Part shown: one piece after another, positions 1 through 8,900 of the stretch
How positions within the stretch are numbered: position 1 is the first letter of the stretch
How the letters are laid out: every line of letters starts with the position of its first letter
Assembly (NCBI GenBank): GCA_050944685.1
Contig: JBMNRP010000008.1
Coordinates: 1-64,000 of the forward strand
Length of the DNA: 64,000 bases
Reading direction: 5' to 3'
Source of the DNA: CADBRN01 sp050944685
Lineage (GTDB): Bacteria; Bacillota; Clostridia; Lachnospirales; Lachnospiraceae
Program-made: the position numbers and the translations under genes
Notes under the pieces: generated by a model
Told to the model about the DNA's origin: nothing
The model's database searches: none
Seen by the model: only the letters and a program-made list of their open reading frames with translations

Positions 1-357
1 ATGGATCGTGACGCTCGCCGGACGCTTTCCGTCCTGGTTGTCACTGTCGTTCCACGTCTTCGTCCCGCTGATGCTGGTCGTCTCCGGCGTGTAGCTGTTT
101 GTGACATCAAAGCCATTGATCTTGGTGCTGTAATCTTTGACCGTATCCTCGGTGATCGTGTAGACAATCTTGCTTCCGTTCGCGTAGACCGGCAGATTAT
201 CGAAAGTATATTTCCAGTTATCCGCCGCGGTCACCGTCTTGCTGGCGACTTCCGTTCCGTTTGCCAGAAGATGGATCGTGATGCTCGCCGGACGCTTGCC
301 GTCCTGGTTGTCGCTGTCATCCCACGTCTTCGTCCCGTTGATGTCGATCGTCTCCGG
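1..357 (-). repeat. CnaB-domain coding repeat, period about 270 bp
   Basis: Bases 1-87 and about 271-357 are close copies of one another (both contain GACGCT or GATGCT CGCCGGACGCTT and CCACGTCTTCGTCCCG). They encode successive CnaB domains of about 90 residues. The second copy is cut by the window edge, so more copies may lie to the left. Confidence 0.85.
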
Positions 358-2943
358 CTTTTTGGTATTGCTGAAGGTCATCCCGTTAACCTGACTGGAT
401 CCCTTCATATAAGTAGTATTTGCCGAAAGTGTTCCGGAATTATTGCTGACATTTACAGTAACCGTATATTCAGTGGTATCATAATTGATGCCTGAATCTG
501 TCCCGGGAGTCTCTGATACCGTGTAGGTATAGGTTCCCGCCTCCTTGAAGGAGATAGCATCAAATTCAACATTACCGTCCGCGTCATTATTCTTCGTCTG
601 AAGAATATTTCCATCTGCGTCCTTCAGGACAAATGAAAATGTATTGTTTCCGGGAGCCGCTCCGTCCAGCGTCTTCGTAGCATTGAGGTTAACCTGGATG
701 GATTCGGACACTTCGGAAGTAATCAAATTCTGCCAGACCGGACGATCATGGGCTCCATCTGGCGAAACGGTATTACGATAAATATCAAGCTGGATTTCAT
801 CCGCACTTACCGCATCGGCTTCAGGAATATCTTCCTTCGTCAGGATGTCGAAATATGCCCGCATTTCATCCGTGATAGTACCACTAAAGCCGAGATGATC
901 GGTCATAATCTCATCTAACGTATAAATATGGTACTCTCCGCTTGATGCTACATAACCGCGATTTGTGAAATACCATACCGCTGCCTGAGTAAGCTGCCTG
1001 AGATATACCTTGTACATCGCAGAGGAAACATTGGAGGGAACAGAAGTAAATCCACTTTCCTGTATTGCGGTTTTATTGCTGGACTTCAGCGGTTTATTAT
1101 TCGGATAGCCATAATATAATACGTATCTTAAATGATTCAGCGTATCCTCATTTGAACGAGTTGTGACATCACCCGTCTCCGAGTCATACTTCAAGAAAGG
1201 AGAGTGTACGAACTCGCTATCGCTGATCTTGTCAAAATTGCCCGCATAATTGCCAATATCATCCGCATCAACATCGAGAAGTTTATTAAAATACGGTGTA
1301 CCGTGTACTTTTCCTATTACCGGATACATCAGATTGATACAATAAGGAGTTTCACTATCTACTGTATTATCACTCTTTTTATAAATAACAACCGAAGTGA
1401 TATCTGCGTTGCTTGCATAATACTCTCCATCATCTGCTTTTACGACATCAAACGAGAGATCCACCTTGAGCGGATCTAAGACCGTACTGCCTGATTTCCC
1501 ATTCAGAGTAATTGTTACAGAATGTGTCCCCAGGTCAAGACCTGTTTTTGCAGTAACCGTAAATGTACCAGTTTCTCCGGGCTTAATGGACGCTGCGCTT
1601 CCCATATCAACCGTAAAATCGCCAGAACTTGATTCTGCAGTAAACGTTATGGTCTGAGAACCAGTATTCTTGATTGTAATAGTTTTGGTTGAGGGTGTAA
1701 CATACCCGACAACCCTGCTCGGAATAACGGGATCATAGTCCTCAACCTTGGCACTGATAATGGAGTCTGCATAGGTCGGAATATCCTGCGTACTGACTGC
1801 GCTGTAAAGAGTTGTTCCCTGGTAATTTACCTCATAGCAGGCATACAGTTTCTGCGCCTTGGAAGATTCTGCCGCAACCGTCTTGGAAGTAGTTCCGTCT
1901 GCAGCTCTTGCCGCGATGGTGTTCGTGCTGTTTTTAACTTCCTCATCCGACGGAGCCGACTTGTCGGCATCCTGAAGGATAAAATGAAGAATTCCGTCAT
2001 TCGTCGGAGTAATTCCCAGATTTACATCTGTATCGCTCGACCGCTCAGCCGTAACCTCTACCTTGGTGACCGCTTCTGAAATCTGATCCGTATAAGAAGC
2101 GAGTTCACCGGTAGTCATGTCATACGTGTTATTGTTATCGTCAACATAGACGAAGTAAAGCTTCTTCGCAGAAGAATCCGAAACCGAAACCCACCCGATC
2201 GTCTCAGTATTGACAGTGGTGCAGTCAATAACAGTTCCGTTCGCTATAACTTCGTCAGCGCTCGGTGCTGCTTCACCAGCGTTTTTCACCAGGCAGTATG
2301 CCTTTCCGGTTTTAGTCGGAGTCGCACCAAACTGGATCGTGGAGCCGTCCTTCCACTGATAGGAAAAATTTACCTTGCCAAGGGAGGAGTCGCTTTCAAC
2401 AATCAGTTTAAAAGCAATACTTGATTCTCCCTGTGATCCCATCTTATTCTGGGCAGCGACCCCGCTCGGATAAAAACCAACCTTAACTGTGTTGTCATAC
2501 GTTCCTTCAGAAAGACCGGTTTTGGGAGTCACAGTGAAAGTCGCAGAAGAATTTTTCAGGATCTTCAGAATGTGATTAGTATCATAAGTCGGATACTCAT
2601 TGCTTCCCATATTGAGATCGAAATTTGTCCAGTCTCCGTCAATCCTGGCGAAAATCATAGAGTTCGAAGAATTCGTCACCGTAACGGTAGACGCCGGAGC
2701 CTCGGCCTCGGTGTACCCTTCCGTTACCGTCCACTCGGTCGGATCTGCCGAAACAGAATAACCTCCGGCGCCCGCTGTCGGAACGATCTCTTCATCCTCT
2801 TCGTCATAATTCTCGGTCGCTCCCAGCGAGGGGTCTGTGGCAGCCGCCGAAATCAGCGACGTTGGCATGAGGCCGATCATCATACAAAGTGCAACCAGAA
2901 ATGTTAATACTCTTTTGCCTAATGATATGCCTGTCTTTTTCAT
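1..2943 (-). CDS. Thioester-domain surface adhesin with pilin-like and CnaB repeats (partial, C-terminus off the left edge)
   Basis: A cell-surface protein whose first 981 residues are visible; the frame is open to base 1. It starts with a Sec signal peptide (MKKTGISLGKRVLTF, then a hydrophobic stretch ending near SLISAAA). Two similar beta-rich domains follow (about residues 55-150 and 400-500), with sequences such as FDLNMGS and FTVDMGS. Residues about 510-700 match a Gram-positive thioester (TQXA-type) domain: Cys535 in PYCINL and Gln653 in TQAAVW are the expected thioester pair, which in this family forms covalent bonds with host targets. An FctA/Spy0128-like pilin domain (about 740-830, FSFVLKDADGN, GTYTYTVSE) and CnaB repeats of about 90 residues (from about 861, GTKTWDDSDNQDGKRPASI) follow. 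The ATG has the ribosome site AGGAGGA. Any LPXTG anchor would lie outside the window. Adhesin function is inferred from the domains. Confidence 0.88.
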   Translation of the reverse strand, partial: MKKTGISLGKRVLTFLVALCMMIGLMPTSLISAAATDPSLGATENYDEEDEEIVPTAGAGGYSVSADPTEWTVTEGYTEAEAPASTVTVTNSSNSMIFARIDGDWTNFDLNMGSNEYPTYDTNHILKILKNSSATFTVTPKTGLSEGTYDNTVKVGFYPSGVAAQNKMGSQGESSIAFKLIVESDSSLGKVNFSYQWKDGSTIQFGATPTKTGKAYCLVKNAGEAAPSADEVIANGTVIDCTTVNTETIGWVSVSDSSAKKLYFVYVDDNNNTYDMTTGELASYTDQISEAVTKVEVTAERSSDTDVNLGITPTNDGILHFILQDADKSAPSDEEVKNSTNTIAARAADGTTSKTVAAESSKAQKLYACYEVNYQGTTLYSAVSTQDIPTYADSIISAKVEDYDPVIPSRVVGYVTPSTKTITIKNTGSQTITFTAESSSGDFTVDMGSAASIKPGETGTFTVTAKTGLDLGTHSVTITLNGKSGSTVLDPLKVDLSFDVVKADDGEYYASNADITSVVIYKKSDNTVDSETPYCINLMYPVIGKVHGTPYFNKLLDVDADDIGNYAGNFDKISDSEFVHSPFLKYDSETGDVTTRSNEDTLNHLRYVLYYGYPNNKPLKSSNKTAIQESGFTSVPSNVSSAMYKVYLRQLTQAAVWYFTNRGYVASSGEYHIYTLDEIMTDHLGFSGTITDEMRAYFDILTKEDIPEADAVSADEIQLDIYRNTVSPDGAHDRPVWQNLITSEVSESIQVNLNATKTLDGAAPGNNTFSFVLKDADGNILQTKNNDADGNVEFDAISFKEAGTYTYTVSETPGTDSGINYDTTEYTVTVNVSNNSGTLSANTTYMKGSSQVNGMTFSNTKKPETIDINGTKTWDDSDNQDGKRPASITIHLLANGTEVASKTVTAADNWKYTFDNLPVYANGSKIVYTITEDTVKDYSTKINGFDVTNSYTPETTSISGTKTWNDSDNQDGKRPASVTIH

Positions 2944-3582
2944 GAAAATCTTCCTCCTGTTTTTCTGCTCCATCTATTTTCGCTTTCGAAGCACCGGCTC
3001 CTTTTTCTCGGGAAACACCTTGCTTCTTTATATATAAAAAGCGGCGACAGCCAGTTCCCTTTCCCCTGAAATCCCGGATATTGAATTCGTCATCCTCTTC
3101 CCATCTGCACTCACGGCCGGGAAAGGATCTGCAAACTTCTTCTCCTGTTCGAAGCAGAAACAATCCGGAAAGGAACTACGGCGGCTGTCCGATAAAAAAA
3201 AGAAAAAAGACAAAAAAACGCACGGCGAAAGACACCGTGCATTCTCGTTTGTCCCCCCGCCTTTTTAATTGACCAAACCGTAACACACGGTCCTGGGAGG
3301 TACAATAATCCAAAATGTCATATTACTGAAAAATTGCCCGAATTTTGGGACAGGATTAATACTACCCGGCGAAAATTTAGCAGAAAAATATTACTACCCC
3401 CCGAATACCAAACACCTCTTAACCCCTTATTTTAAAGGCTTTTTCGGCGATCCTGAAAATTATCCAAAAGGTATCCTGTACGTTAGTTTAAACGTTTAAA
3501 CTTTTAAGCATTATGGATAAATTTCACTGTTAATTTAATGTATTAACAATGATCATCCGATTATTTTTCGAATTTTTGCGAT
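2944..3582 (-). other. Long leader region of the adhesin gene, no convincing protein gene
   Basis: About 640 bases between the adhesin start and the terminator near 3600. No plausible coding frame is present; short open frames here show no family features. The region holds an intrinsic terminator-like hairpin reading toward the adhesin (3211-3240), two similar motifs with the core ACTACCC (about 3361-3367 and 3392-3398), and a perfect 18-bp palindrome AGTTTAAACGTTTAAACT at 3485-3502. I could not place a convincing promoter. A regulated leader (attenuation) is possible but unproven. Confidence 0.5.
3192..3240 (-). terminator. Intrinsic terminator or attenuator upstream of the adhesin gene
   Basis: On the minus strand GCACGG (3240-3235) pairs with CCGTGC (3225-3220) across a 9-base loop and is followed by GTTTTTTTG and further T-rich sequence. 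It lies about 275 bases before the adhesin start in the same orientation, so it would stop transcripts entering the gene from upstream of 3240. Confidence 0.6.
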
Positions 3583-3620
3583 AAAAAAGAGCGAGACACC
3601 TGCGGGTCTCGCTCTTTTTT
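3583..3620. terminator. Bidirectional rho-independent terminator
   Basis: A 9-bp stem GAGCGAGAC (3589-3597) / GTCTCGCTC (3606-3614) with A-run before and T-run after. It ends the rubredoxin transcript on the minus strand and could also stop plus-strand reading. Confidence 0.9.
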
Positions 3621-3663
3621 TCAGAATATTTTCAGTTTTCTCTCCGATACTCTTTCCAATTAT

Positions 3664-3825
3664 TCAATCGACCGGCTTAAAGTCACTCTTATCTGTTCCG
3701 CACATCGGACATACCCAGTCATCCGGAAGGTCTTCAAACGCCGTTCCGGGAGCAATGCCGTTATCCGGATCTCCTTTCGCCGGATCATAGATGTAGCCGC
3801 AGGGTTCGCACTCGTATTTTTGCAT
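3664..3825 (-). CDS. Rubredoxin
   Basis: A 53-residue protein, the usual length of a classical rubredoxin. It carries both iron-binding knuckles, CEPCGYIYD near the start and CPMCGTDKSDF near the end, and the conserved core GIAPGTAFEDLPDDWVCP. It is a small cytoplasmic one-electron carrier with one Fe(Cys)4 site, usually serving rubrerythrin, superoxide reductase or flavodiiron proteins. It is transcribed alone, from the promoter at 3880-3908 to the terminator at 3583-3620. A natural partner in this window is the flavodiiron protein at 45.0-46.2 kb, but that link is inference. Confidence 0.95.
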   Translation of the reverse strand: MQKYECEPCGYIYDPAKGDPDNGIAPGTAFEDLPDDWVCPMCGTDKSDFKPVD

Positions 3826-3879
3826 AATTTTTTCCTTTCACACGTACACAATTCAATAAATATTTTAGTAGGCATTCCT

Positions 3880-3908
3880 ATTATAGGATACTGCGATAAC
3901 GATTGCAA
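3880..3908 (-). promoter_or_regulatory. Promoter of the rubredoxin gene
   Basis: Minus strand: -35 TTGCAA (3908-3903), 17-base spacer, -10 TATAAT (3885-3880). The start codon lies about 55 bases downstream. Confidence 0.7.
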
Positions 3909-3997
3909 GATAAAGAGGAAAATCATTTGCATAAGCAAAGAAAATCTCTTACTATTACAATGTTGACAGAAAAATGAGAATCCAGGAGGAAGGCAGA

Positions 3998-4777
3998 ATG
4001 GAATTTCGTCCCTGTATAGACATTCATAATGGCGCTGTGAAACAGATCGTCGGCAGCACTTTAAAAGATGAGGGGGACCAGGCGACAGAGAATTTCGTCT
4101 CCGAAAGGAACGCCGCTTATTTCGCAGAGCTCTACAAAAGCCGCCGTCTCCGTGGCGGTCACATTATTATGCTGAATCCGAAGGACTCTTCTCATTATGA
4201 GGCGACAAAAGCCCAGGCTCTCTCGGCGCTGACCGCATGGCCGGGCGGAATGCAGATCGGCGGCGGAATCAATGCGGACAATGCCTCTTTTTTTCTGGAA
4301 GCCGGAGCAAGCCACGTAATCGTAACCTCCTACGTATTCCGGGATGGAAAGATTGCCTGGGACCGTCTGGAAAAACTGACCTCCTCCATCGGGAAAAATC
4401 ATCTGGTACTGGATCTCTCCTGCAGACGACGGGGAGATGATTATTTCATCGTGACCGACCGATGGCAGAAATTCACAGACACCCGAATTACTCCTGAAAT
4501 TCTGGACACCCTGTCCGGGTACTGCAGCGAATTTCTCGTACACGCCACGGACGCGGAGGGAAAACAGGCGGGAATCGAGACCGGGATCGTCCGGATTCTC
4601 GCACAGATGAAAGGGTTCCCTGTCACTTACGCGGGAGGGATCGGAAGCTTCGAGGATATCCGGCAGCTGAAATCCGTCGGAATGGGCCGCCTGAACGTCA
4701 CCATCGGCAGTGCCCTCGACCTGTTCGGAGGACCGCTCTCATTCGAAGAAGTAATCGCGTTCTGCCGGAAGTCCTGA
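3998..4777 (+). CDS. hisA: Eukaryotic-type HisA (ProFAR isomerase)
   Basis: 259 residues. Histidine biosynthesis isomerase converting ProFAR to PRFAR, a TIM barrel. The sequence follows the fungal/plant HIS6 type rather than the usual bacterial HisA: FRPCIDIHNGAVKQIVG at the N-terminus, MQIGGGIN, VIVTSYVF, LVLDLSCR, ATDAEGKQAGI and YAGGIGSFED. The ATG at 3998 is preferred over the in-frame ATG at 3974 because AGGAGG sits 9-14 bases before it. It stands alone with no other his gene in the window and ends at a strong terminator. Isolated position and type suggest a replacement of the ordinary enzyme by transfer, which is inference. Confidence 0.9.
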   Translation: MEFRPCIDIHNGAVKQIVGSTLKDEGDQATENFVSERNAAYFAELYKSRRLRGGHIIMLNPKDSSHYEATKAQALSALTAWPGGMQIGGGINADNASFFLEAGASHVIVTSYVFRDGKIAWDRLEKLTSSIGKNHLVLDLSCRRRGDDYFIVTDRWQKFTDTRITPEILDTLSGYCSEFLVHATDAEGKQAGIETGIVRILAQMKGFPVTYAGGIGSFEDIRQLKSVGMGRLNVTIGSALDLFGGPLSFEEVIAFCRKS

Positions 4778-4815
4778 AAATTCCCCTGCTGTTACAAAAA
4801 AATAATCCGGCGCAC

Positions 4816-4866
4816 GAAAAAAGCAGATGTACTTACTGAAAAGGGTAAATACATCTGCTTTTTCTT
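4816..4866. terminator. Bidirectional terminator between hisA and asnS
   Basis: AAAAAGCAGATGTA and TACATCTGCTTTTT form a long stem with A- and T-runs on both sides. It serves convergent hisA (plus) and asnS (minus). Confidence 0.9.
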
Positions 4867-4889
4867 ATTTATATTATTTATATATGAAA

Positions 4890-6284
4890 TTACAGATCGC
4901 AGCGTCCGACCGTTCTCGGGAAAGGCAGGACATCGCGGATGTTGCCGACACCGGTCAGATACATGATGCAGCGCTCAAATCCGAGACCGAATCCCGCGTG
5001 GCGCGTCGTGCCATAGCGGCGCAGATCCAGATAGAACTTGTATTCATCGATATCCATGCCCAGCTCTTTCATGCGGGCGAGAAGCTTGTCGTAATCTTCC
5101 TCTCTCTGACTTCCCCCGATGATCTCACCGATCCCCGGAACGAGGCAGTCCATCGCCGCGACGGTCTTTCCGTCCGGATTCTGCTTCATATAAAACGCTT
5201 TGATATCCTTCGGATAGTCGGTGACGAAAATCGGCTTCTGGAATACCTGCTCAGTCAGATAGCGCTCATGCTCGGTCTGCAGATCACAGCCCCAGCTGAC
5301 CTTATAATCAAACTTGTCATTGTTTTTCTCGAGAAGTTCGATTGCCTCGGAATAAGTGACGCGTCCGAAATCCGAACCGGCCACGTGGTTCAGCCGGTCA
5401 AGCAGCCCTTTGTCAACAAAGCGGTTAAAAAATTCCATCTCCTCCGGCGCGTTTTCCATTACATAACCGATAATGTATTTCAGCATCTCCTCCGCGAGTT
5501 TCATGTCGTCCTCGAGATCCGCAAAGGCAATCTCAGGCTCGACCATCCAGAACTCGGCAGCGTGGCGCGTCGTGTTCGAATCCTCCGCGCGAAACGTCGG
5601 ACCAAAGGTATATGTGTTGCGAAACGCCTGCGCGAAGGTCTCCGCATCGAGCTGACCGGAAACCGTCAGGCTCGTCTTCTTTTTAAAGAAATCCCGGGAA
5701 TAATCAACTGTACCGTCCTCGCAGCGCGGCGGGTCGGCGGGATCAATCGTGGTCACCTGGAACATCTCTCCGGCTCCCTCGGCATCATTTCCGGTGATAA
5801 TCGGTGTGTGCACATAGATGAACCCGCGCTCCTGGAAAAATCTGTGGATCGCGTACGCAGCCAGAGATCTCACACGGAACACCGCCTGGAAAAGGTTGGC
5901 GCGGGGACGCAGATGAGAAATCGTCCGCAGATACTCCACCGTGTGGCGCTTTTTCTGAAGCGGATAATCCGGCGCGGACTTTCCCTCCACCTTTACCTCA
6001 TCCGCCTGAATCTCAAACGGCTGCTTGGCATCCGGCGTCGCGACCAGCTTTCCGGAGACAATCACTGCCGTCCCGGCGCCAAGCGCTGAAATCTCGGCAA
6101 AATTCTCAAGCTGATCTCCATACACGATCTGAAGCGTCTCAAAAAAAGTTCCGTCGTGCAGCACGATGAATCCGAAGCGCTTGGAATCCCGAATACTGCG
6201 AATCCAGCCACCGACCTTAACTTCTTTTCCGATATAATTCTCGCGATGTTTAAAAATTTCCCGAACCGTTGTCAGATGTTCCAT
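4890..6284 (-). CDS. asnS: Asparaginyl-tRNA synthetase
   Basis: 464 residues, normal length. Charges tRNA-Asn with asparagine in the cytosol. An N-terminal OB-fold anticodon-binding domain (about 15-105, GKEVKVGGWIRSIRDSKRFG) is followed by a class II catalytic core: motif 2 FRAEDSNTTRHAAEF and motif 3 GFGLGFERCIMYLTG, ending with DVLPFPRTVGRCDL. ITGNDAEGAGEMFQVTT is typical of AsnRS rather than AspRS. The start follows GGAGGATCTCGGAG. The gene to its right (6327-8822) lies 42 bases upstream on the same strand, so co-transcription is possible. Confidence 0.97.
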   Translation of the reverse strand: MEHLTTVREIFKHRENYIGKEVKVGGWIRSIRDSKRFGFIVLHDGTFFETLQIVYGDQLENFAEISALGAGTAVIVSGKLVATPDAKQPFEIQADEVKVEGKSAPDYPLQKKRHTVEYLRTISHLRPRANLFQAVFRVRSLAAYAIHRFFQERGFIYVHTPIITGNDAEGAGEMFQVTTIDPADPPRCEDGTVDYSRDFFKKKTSLTVSGQLDAETFAQAFRNTYTFGPTFRAEDSNTTRHAAEFWMVEPEIAFADLEDDMKLAEEMLKYIIGYVMENAPEEMEFFNRFVDKGLLDRLNHVAGSDFGRVTYSEAIELLEKNNDKFDYKVSWGCDLQTEHERYLTEQVFQKPIFVTDYPKDIKAFYMKQNPDGKTVAAMDCLVPGIGEIIGGSQREEDYDKLLARMKELGMDIDEYKFYLDLRRYGTTRHAGFGLGFERCIMYLTGVGNIRDVLPFPRTVGRCDL

Positions 6285-6326
6285 CTCCGAGATCCTCCAT
6301 CCCTCATGATTCTGCTTTAATGATTG

Positions 6327-8822
6327 TTACGACGACTTCTTGTAATAGCTGATGAAGATATCTCCCTGTCCGTCAAACAGGGCGGCCGAATCGTTCTTTC
6401 CGATCGCGGTTACCTCCTGAGTCTCCGGGTCATAATACCACAGATTATCATAAATGTCATATCCGACGATCAATACCGTCTTGGTGTCCGAATATTTCGC
6501 GACGACAGCGTAGCCGCGGCTGATCTGGTAGCGGATGCTTGTGGTCGAACAGCCGCTGTAATTGAGGATGCTGTAGTCATCCCCCACCGCCTGCTGAATG
6601 GCATTTGCGTCAAGCGTCGGATTCAGCAGCGCCGACGGAATGTCATTTATGTCAATGGTAAAATCACTCATCCAGTTTCCGCGCTCGTACACGTATTTCT
6701 GCTGCTGATTCAGAACCACGCCTCCCGCCTCGTCCGCCACACGCAGAGCGGCGTTCGAATCGCTCTCAATATCCGTCAGTGTTCCGTTCGCATATACGAA
6801 ATACCGCTCCTCGGACGACTCCGGAACCGCAAGCGCGACATTGAGCTTATCCTTTTTGTCACGCAGCCGCGAATCCCGCTTATTGTCCCCGATCTTCTGA
6901 CTGACCTCAAATTTGAGCAGGACCTGAAGCCCGCAGCGCTGGTCCGTCTGCGTGGTGACCGTGACATCGTCTTCCGAGGTTTGTTCATTATTGATAATGT
7001 GATCTTCCCCCGCGTCCGTGAACCCGGAGTCTGTTCTTGTCCCGAGCTTCAGTTCCAGATTGTCCTCAGACCAGGAAGTATCCGTAACCAGCGTATTGTC
7101 CTTCTGGTAAGTCTTCACTTCCTGCCCCTCCGGGGAAACAATGTGGATCGCATACATTCCGAATGTTGTATTGCCCGCGGAATCCGTGACAATATCACTA
7201 TCCCGCGCGACACCGTAGACCAGATCGTGATTGAAAAATCCGAGAACCCGGATCTTTTCTCCGTCACCGGCCGAGATCGTCTTCACCTCATCCGTATCTG
7301 TATTCAGAAGACGGATATTGGTGGACTGCGTGGGCTCCATCTCATCCATCCAGGCGACATAATGCTGATCGGACGAGGCGGCGATGCACTGCGGATTCAC
7401 ATTGTCCTTGATGACCTCCGACTTTCCGCTCGAAATTTCGGTCCGCAAAAGCTGCGTGCCCGTATAGGTGTAGAGATCGTGATTCTCATTGAAATACGTC
7501 AGCGTGGAAAGATTGTAATTCAGCATCTCCCAGTTCTGATCCGTATTGATAAACAGATCCTCCTCCAGCAGATTGTCCTCTGTCGTGTAGGTGTAGGCGG
7601 CAATCCCCGTCATACCCTCATGCGGTCCGGAATTCATATAACCGGTGACGACAAAAGTGACCTCTCCGCTGTCCGTCACATTGCAGATTTTGATCTGACT
7701 CGCGTCCCGCTCGGAGCGCTCATCCGGAAGCTCGTCCCCGCGGAAACTGAAAACCCGCGTCGCCGCGGAATCTCCGCTGCTTCCGAACAGCCACAGTTCT
7801 CCTCCCGTCACGAAAGCGGTATAATTTTTCTTTTCACTGACCGAATAATTGAGATCCGTGCTGCGCACGCCGAGATTGATTCCCGAATCGCTGTAATCCG
7901 CCTGGGAAGGATCGAAAACCTGCTCCGTATCGCGGTTCAGGTCTACCAGAAGCACCTCGCCCTGGTTCGTGCGGAGCCGGTAAAAATCGTGAACATTGTA
8001 ATACTCGTCATTTCCGTCTTCGTCCTGGGCTTTTAAGATGTAATTCATGACAATGCTGCAGGTCTGACTGTTGATCTCCTTGACCTGCGGAACCGCCTCC
8101 CGGTAAAGCTCCGGAGACAGATTCCCCCACGTCACCTGGTCAATGCTGGAATTAATCGTGACATCATCGAAATTGTCGCTGTGGTTAGACAGCGAGTTGG
8201 TCTCCATGTGGGCGGAAAGATTCTCCTCCTGATCCTTATCCAGACAGTTTTTGTAGAAATTCTCGGCAAATTCCAGGTAGGCGTCCATATTGGAACCCGT
8301 CTCCTGGATAATTCTGGTGTAATAATAAACGGTCTCACTCTCCCCGTCCTCTTTCGTGATGTCCAGATCGAGCCGAAGGGCGTACTCCTGGTCCATCAGA
8401 ATCGGTGTGGAGATCGAAATTTTTGCCGTGTAATTGCCATTGTCCTCCTGTTGGGTAAGATCGGACGCATTTCCGTTTTCCACAAAGCTGCTGTCCTGAA
8501 GGGAGGTCACCTCATAGCTGACGGAATTGATTTTATTTTTGTACGGAGAGATCTGAAGATTGACCTCTTTGTCAACCGAAAGAAGTGTCAGCGACTCGCG
8601 CCCGGTCGATTCGACCTCCTCATTGAGATGGCCGTACATCCGGTTGATCTGAGTTCCGTCCATGACGACAGACATCACCGGAAGCGTAGGCTCCCCGAAA
8701 TCCGTCGTGCGGACCTTCGCCCTCGCGCGCATGACGCTGTAAAAGATAAGAAATACGGCAGCGATGACGGCAGCGTAAAGCAGCAGCCGGGTCATCCGCC
8801 TGGCTTTTCTTCGTTTTTTCAT
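6327..8822 (-). CDS. Membrane-anchored extracellular protein of unknown function with a possible C39-like C-terminal fold
   Basis: 831 residues. A basic N-terminus (MKKRRKARRMTR) and one membrane helix (about 12-31) place the rest outside the cell. The middle (about 300-650) has repeated beta-rich stretches such as GGELWLFGS and HDLYTYTGTQLLR, consistent with a beta-propeller-like sensor region, though I recognise no named family. The last 120 residues (SRGYAVVAKYS, VLIVGYDIYDNLWYYDP) resemble papain-like C39 domains, but I do not see the usual catalytic Cys and His, so an inactive version is more likely. It lies between asnS and a substrate-binding lipoprotein on the same strand. Function is unknown. 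Confidence 0.7.
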   Translation of the reverse strand: MKKRRKARRMTRLLLYAAVIAAVFLIFYSVMRARAKVRTTDFGEPTLPVMSVVMDGTQINRMYGHLNEEVESTGRESLTLLSVDKEVNLQISPYKNKINSVSYEVTSLQDSSFVENGNASDLTQQEDNGNYTAKISISTPILMDQEYALRLDLDITKEDGESETVYYYTRIIQETGSNMDAYLEFAENFYKNCLDKDQEENLSAHMETNSLSNHSDNFDDVTINSSIDQVTWGNLSPELYREAVPQVKEINSQTCSIVMNYILKAQDEDGNDEYYNVHDFYRLRTNQGEVLLVDLNRDTEQVFDPSQADYSDSGINLGVRSTDLNYSVSEKKNYTAFVTGGELWLFGSSGDSAATRVFSFRGDELPDERSERDASQIKICNVTDSGEVTFVVTGYMNSGPHEGMTGIAAYTYTTEDNLLEEDLFINTDQNWEMLNYNLSTLTYFNENHDLYTYTGTQLLRTEISSGKSEVIKDNVNPQCIAASSDQHYVAWMDEMEPTQSTNIRLLNTDTDEVKTISAGDGEKIRVLGFFNHDLVYGVARDSDIVTDSAGNTTFGMYAIHIVSPEGQEVKTYQKDNTLVTDTSWSEDNLELKLGTRTDSGFTDAGEDHIINNEQTSEDDVTVTTQTDQRCGLQVLLKFEVSQKIGDNKRDSRLRDKKDKLNVALAVPESSEERYFVYANGTLTDIESDSNAALRVADEAGGVVLNQQQKYVYERGNWMSDFTIDINDIPSALLNPTLDANAIQQAVGDDYSILNYSGCSTTSIRYQISRGYAVVAKYSDTKTVLIVGYDIYDNLWYYDPETQEVTAIGKNDSAALFDGQGDIFISYYKKSS

Positions 8823-8900
8823 CCCGATACTCCCCTGAAATCATTCCGGCCGCGCAATACAAAAGAAATTCCGGCAGGGTACCTTCATCCTGCCCGCGGC

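Noticed and set aside
1204..1657. Small plus-strand proteins inside the adhesin region
   Set aside because: They are antisense to the adhesin frame, which is open from 2943 to base 1 with clear domains.
3204..3502. c-di-GMP riboswitch ahead of the adhesin
   Set aside because: I could not find the conserved class I or II core motifs by eye; only the terminator-like stem is supported.
4827..8036. Long plus-strand open frames opposite asnS and the 831-residue protein
   Set aside because: Antisense shadows created by GC-rich third positions; no ribosome site and no recognisable protein features.
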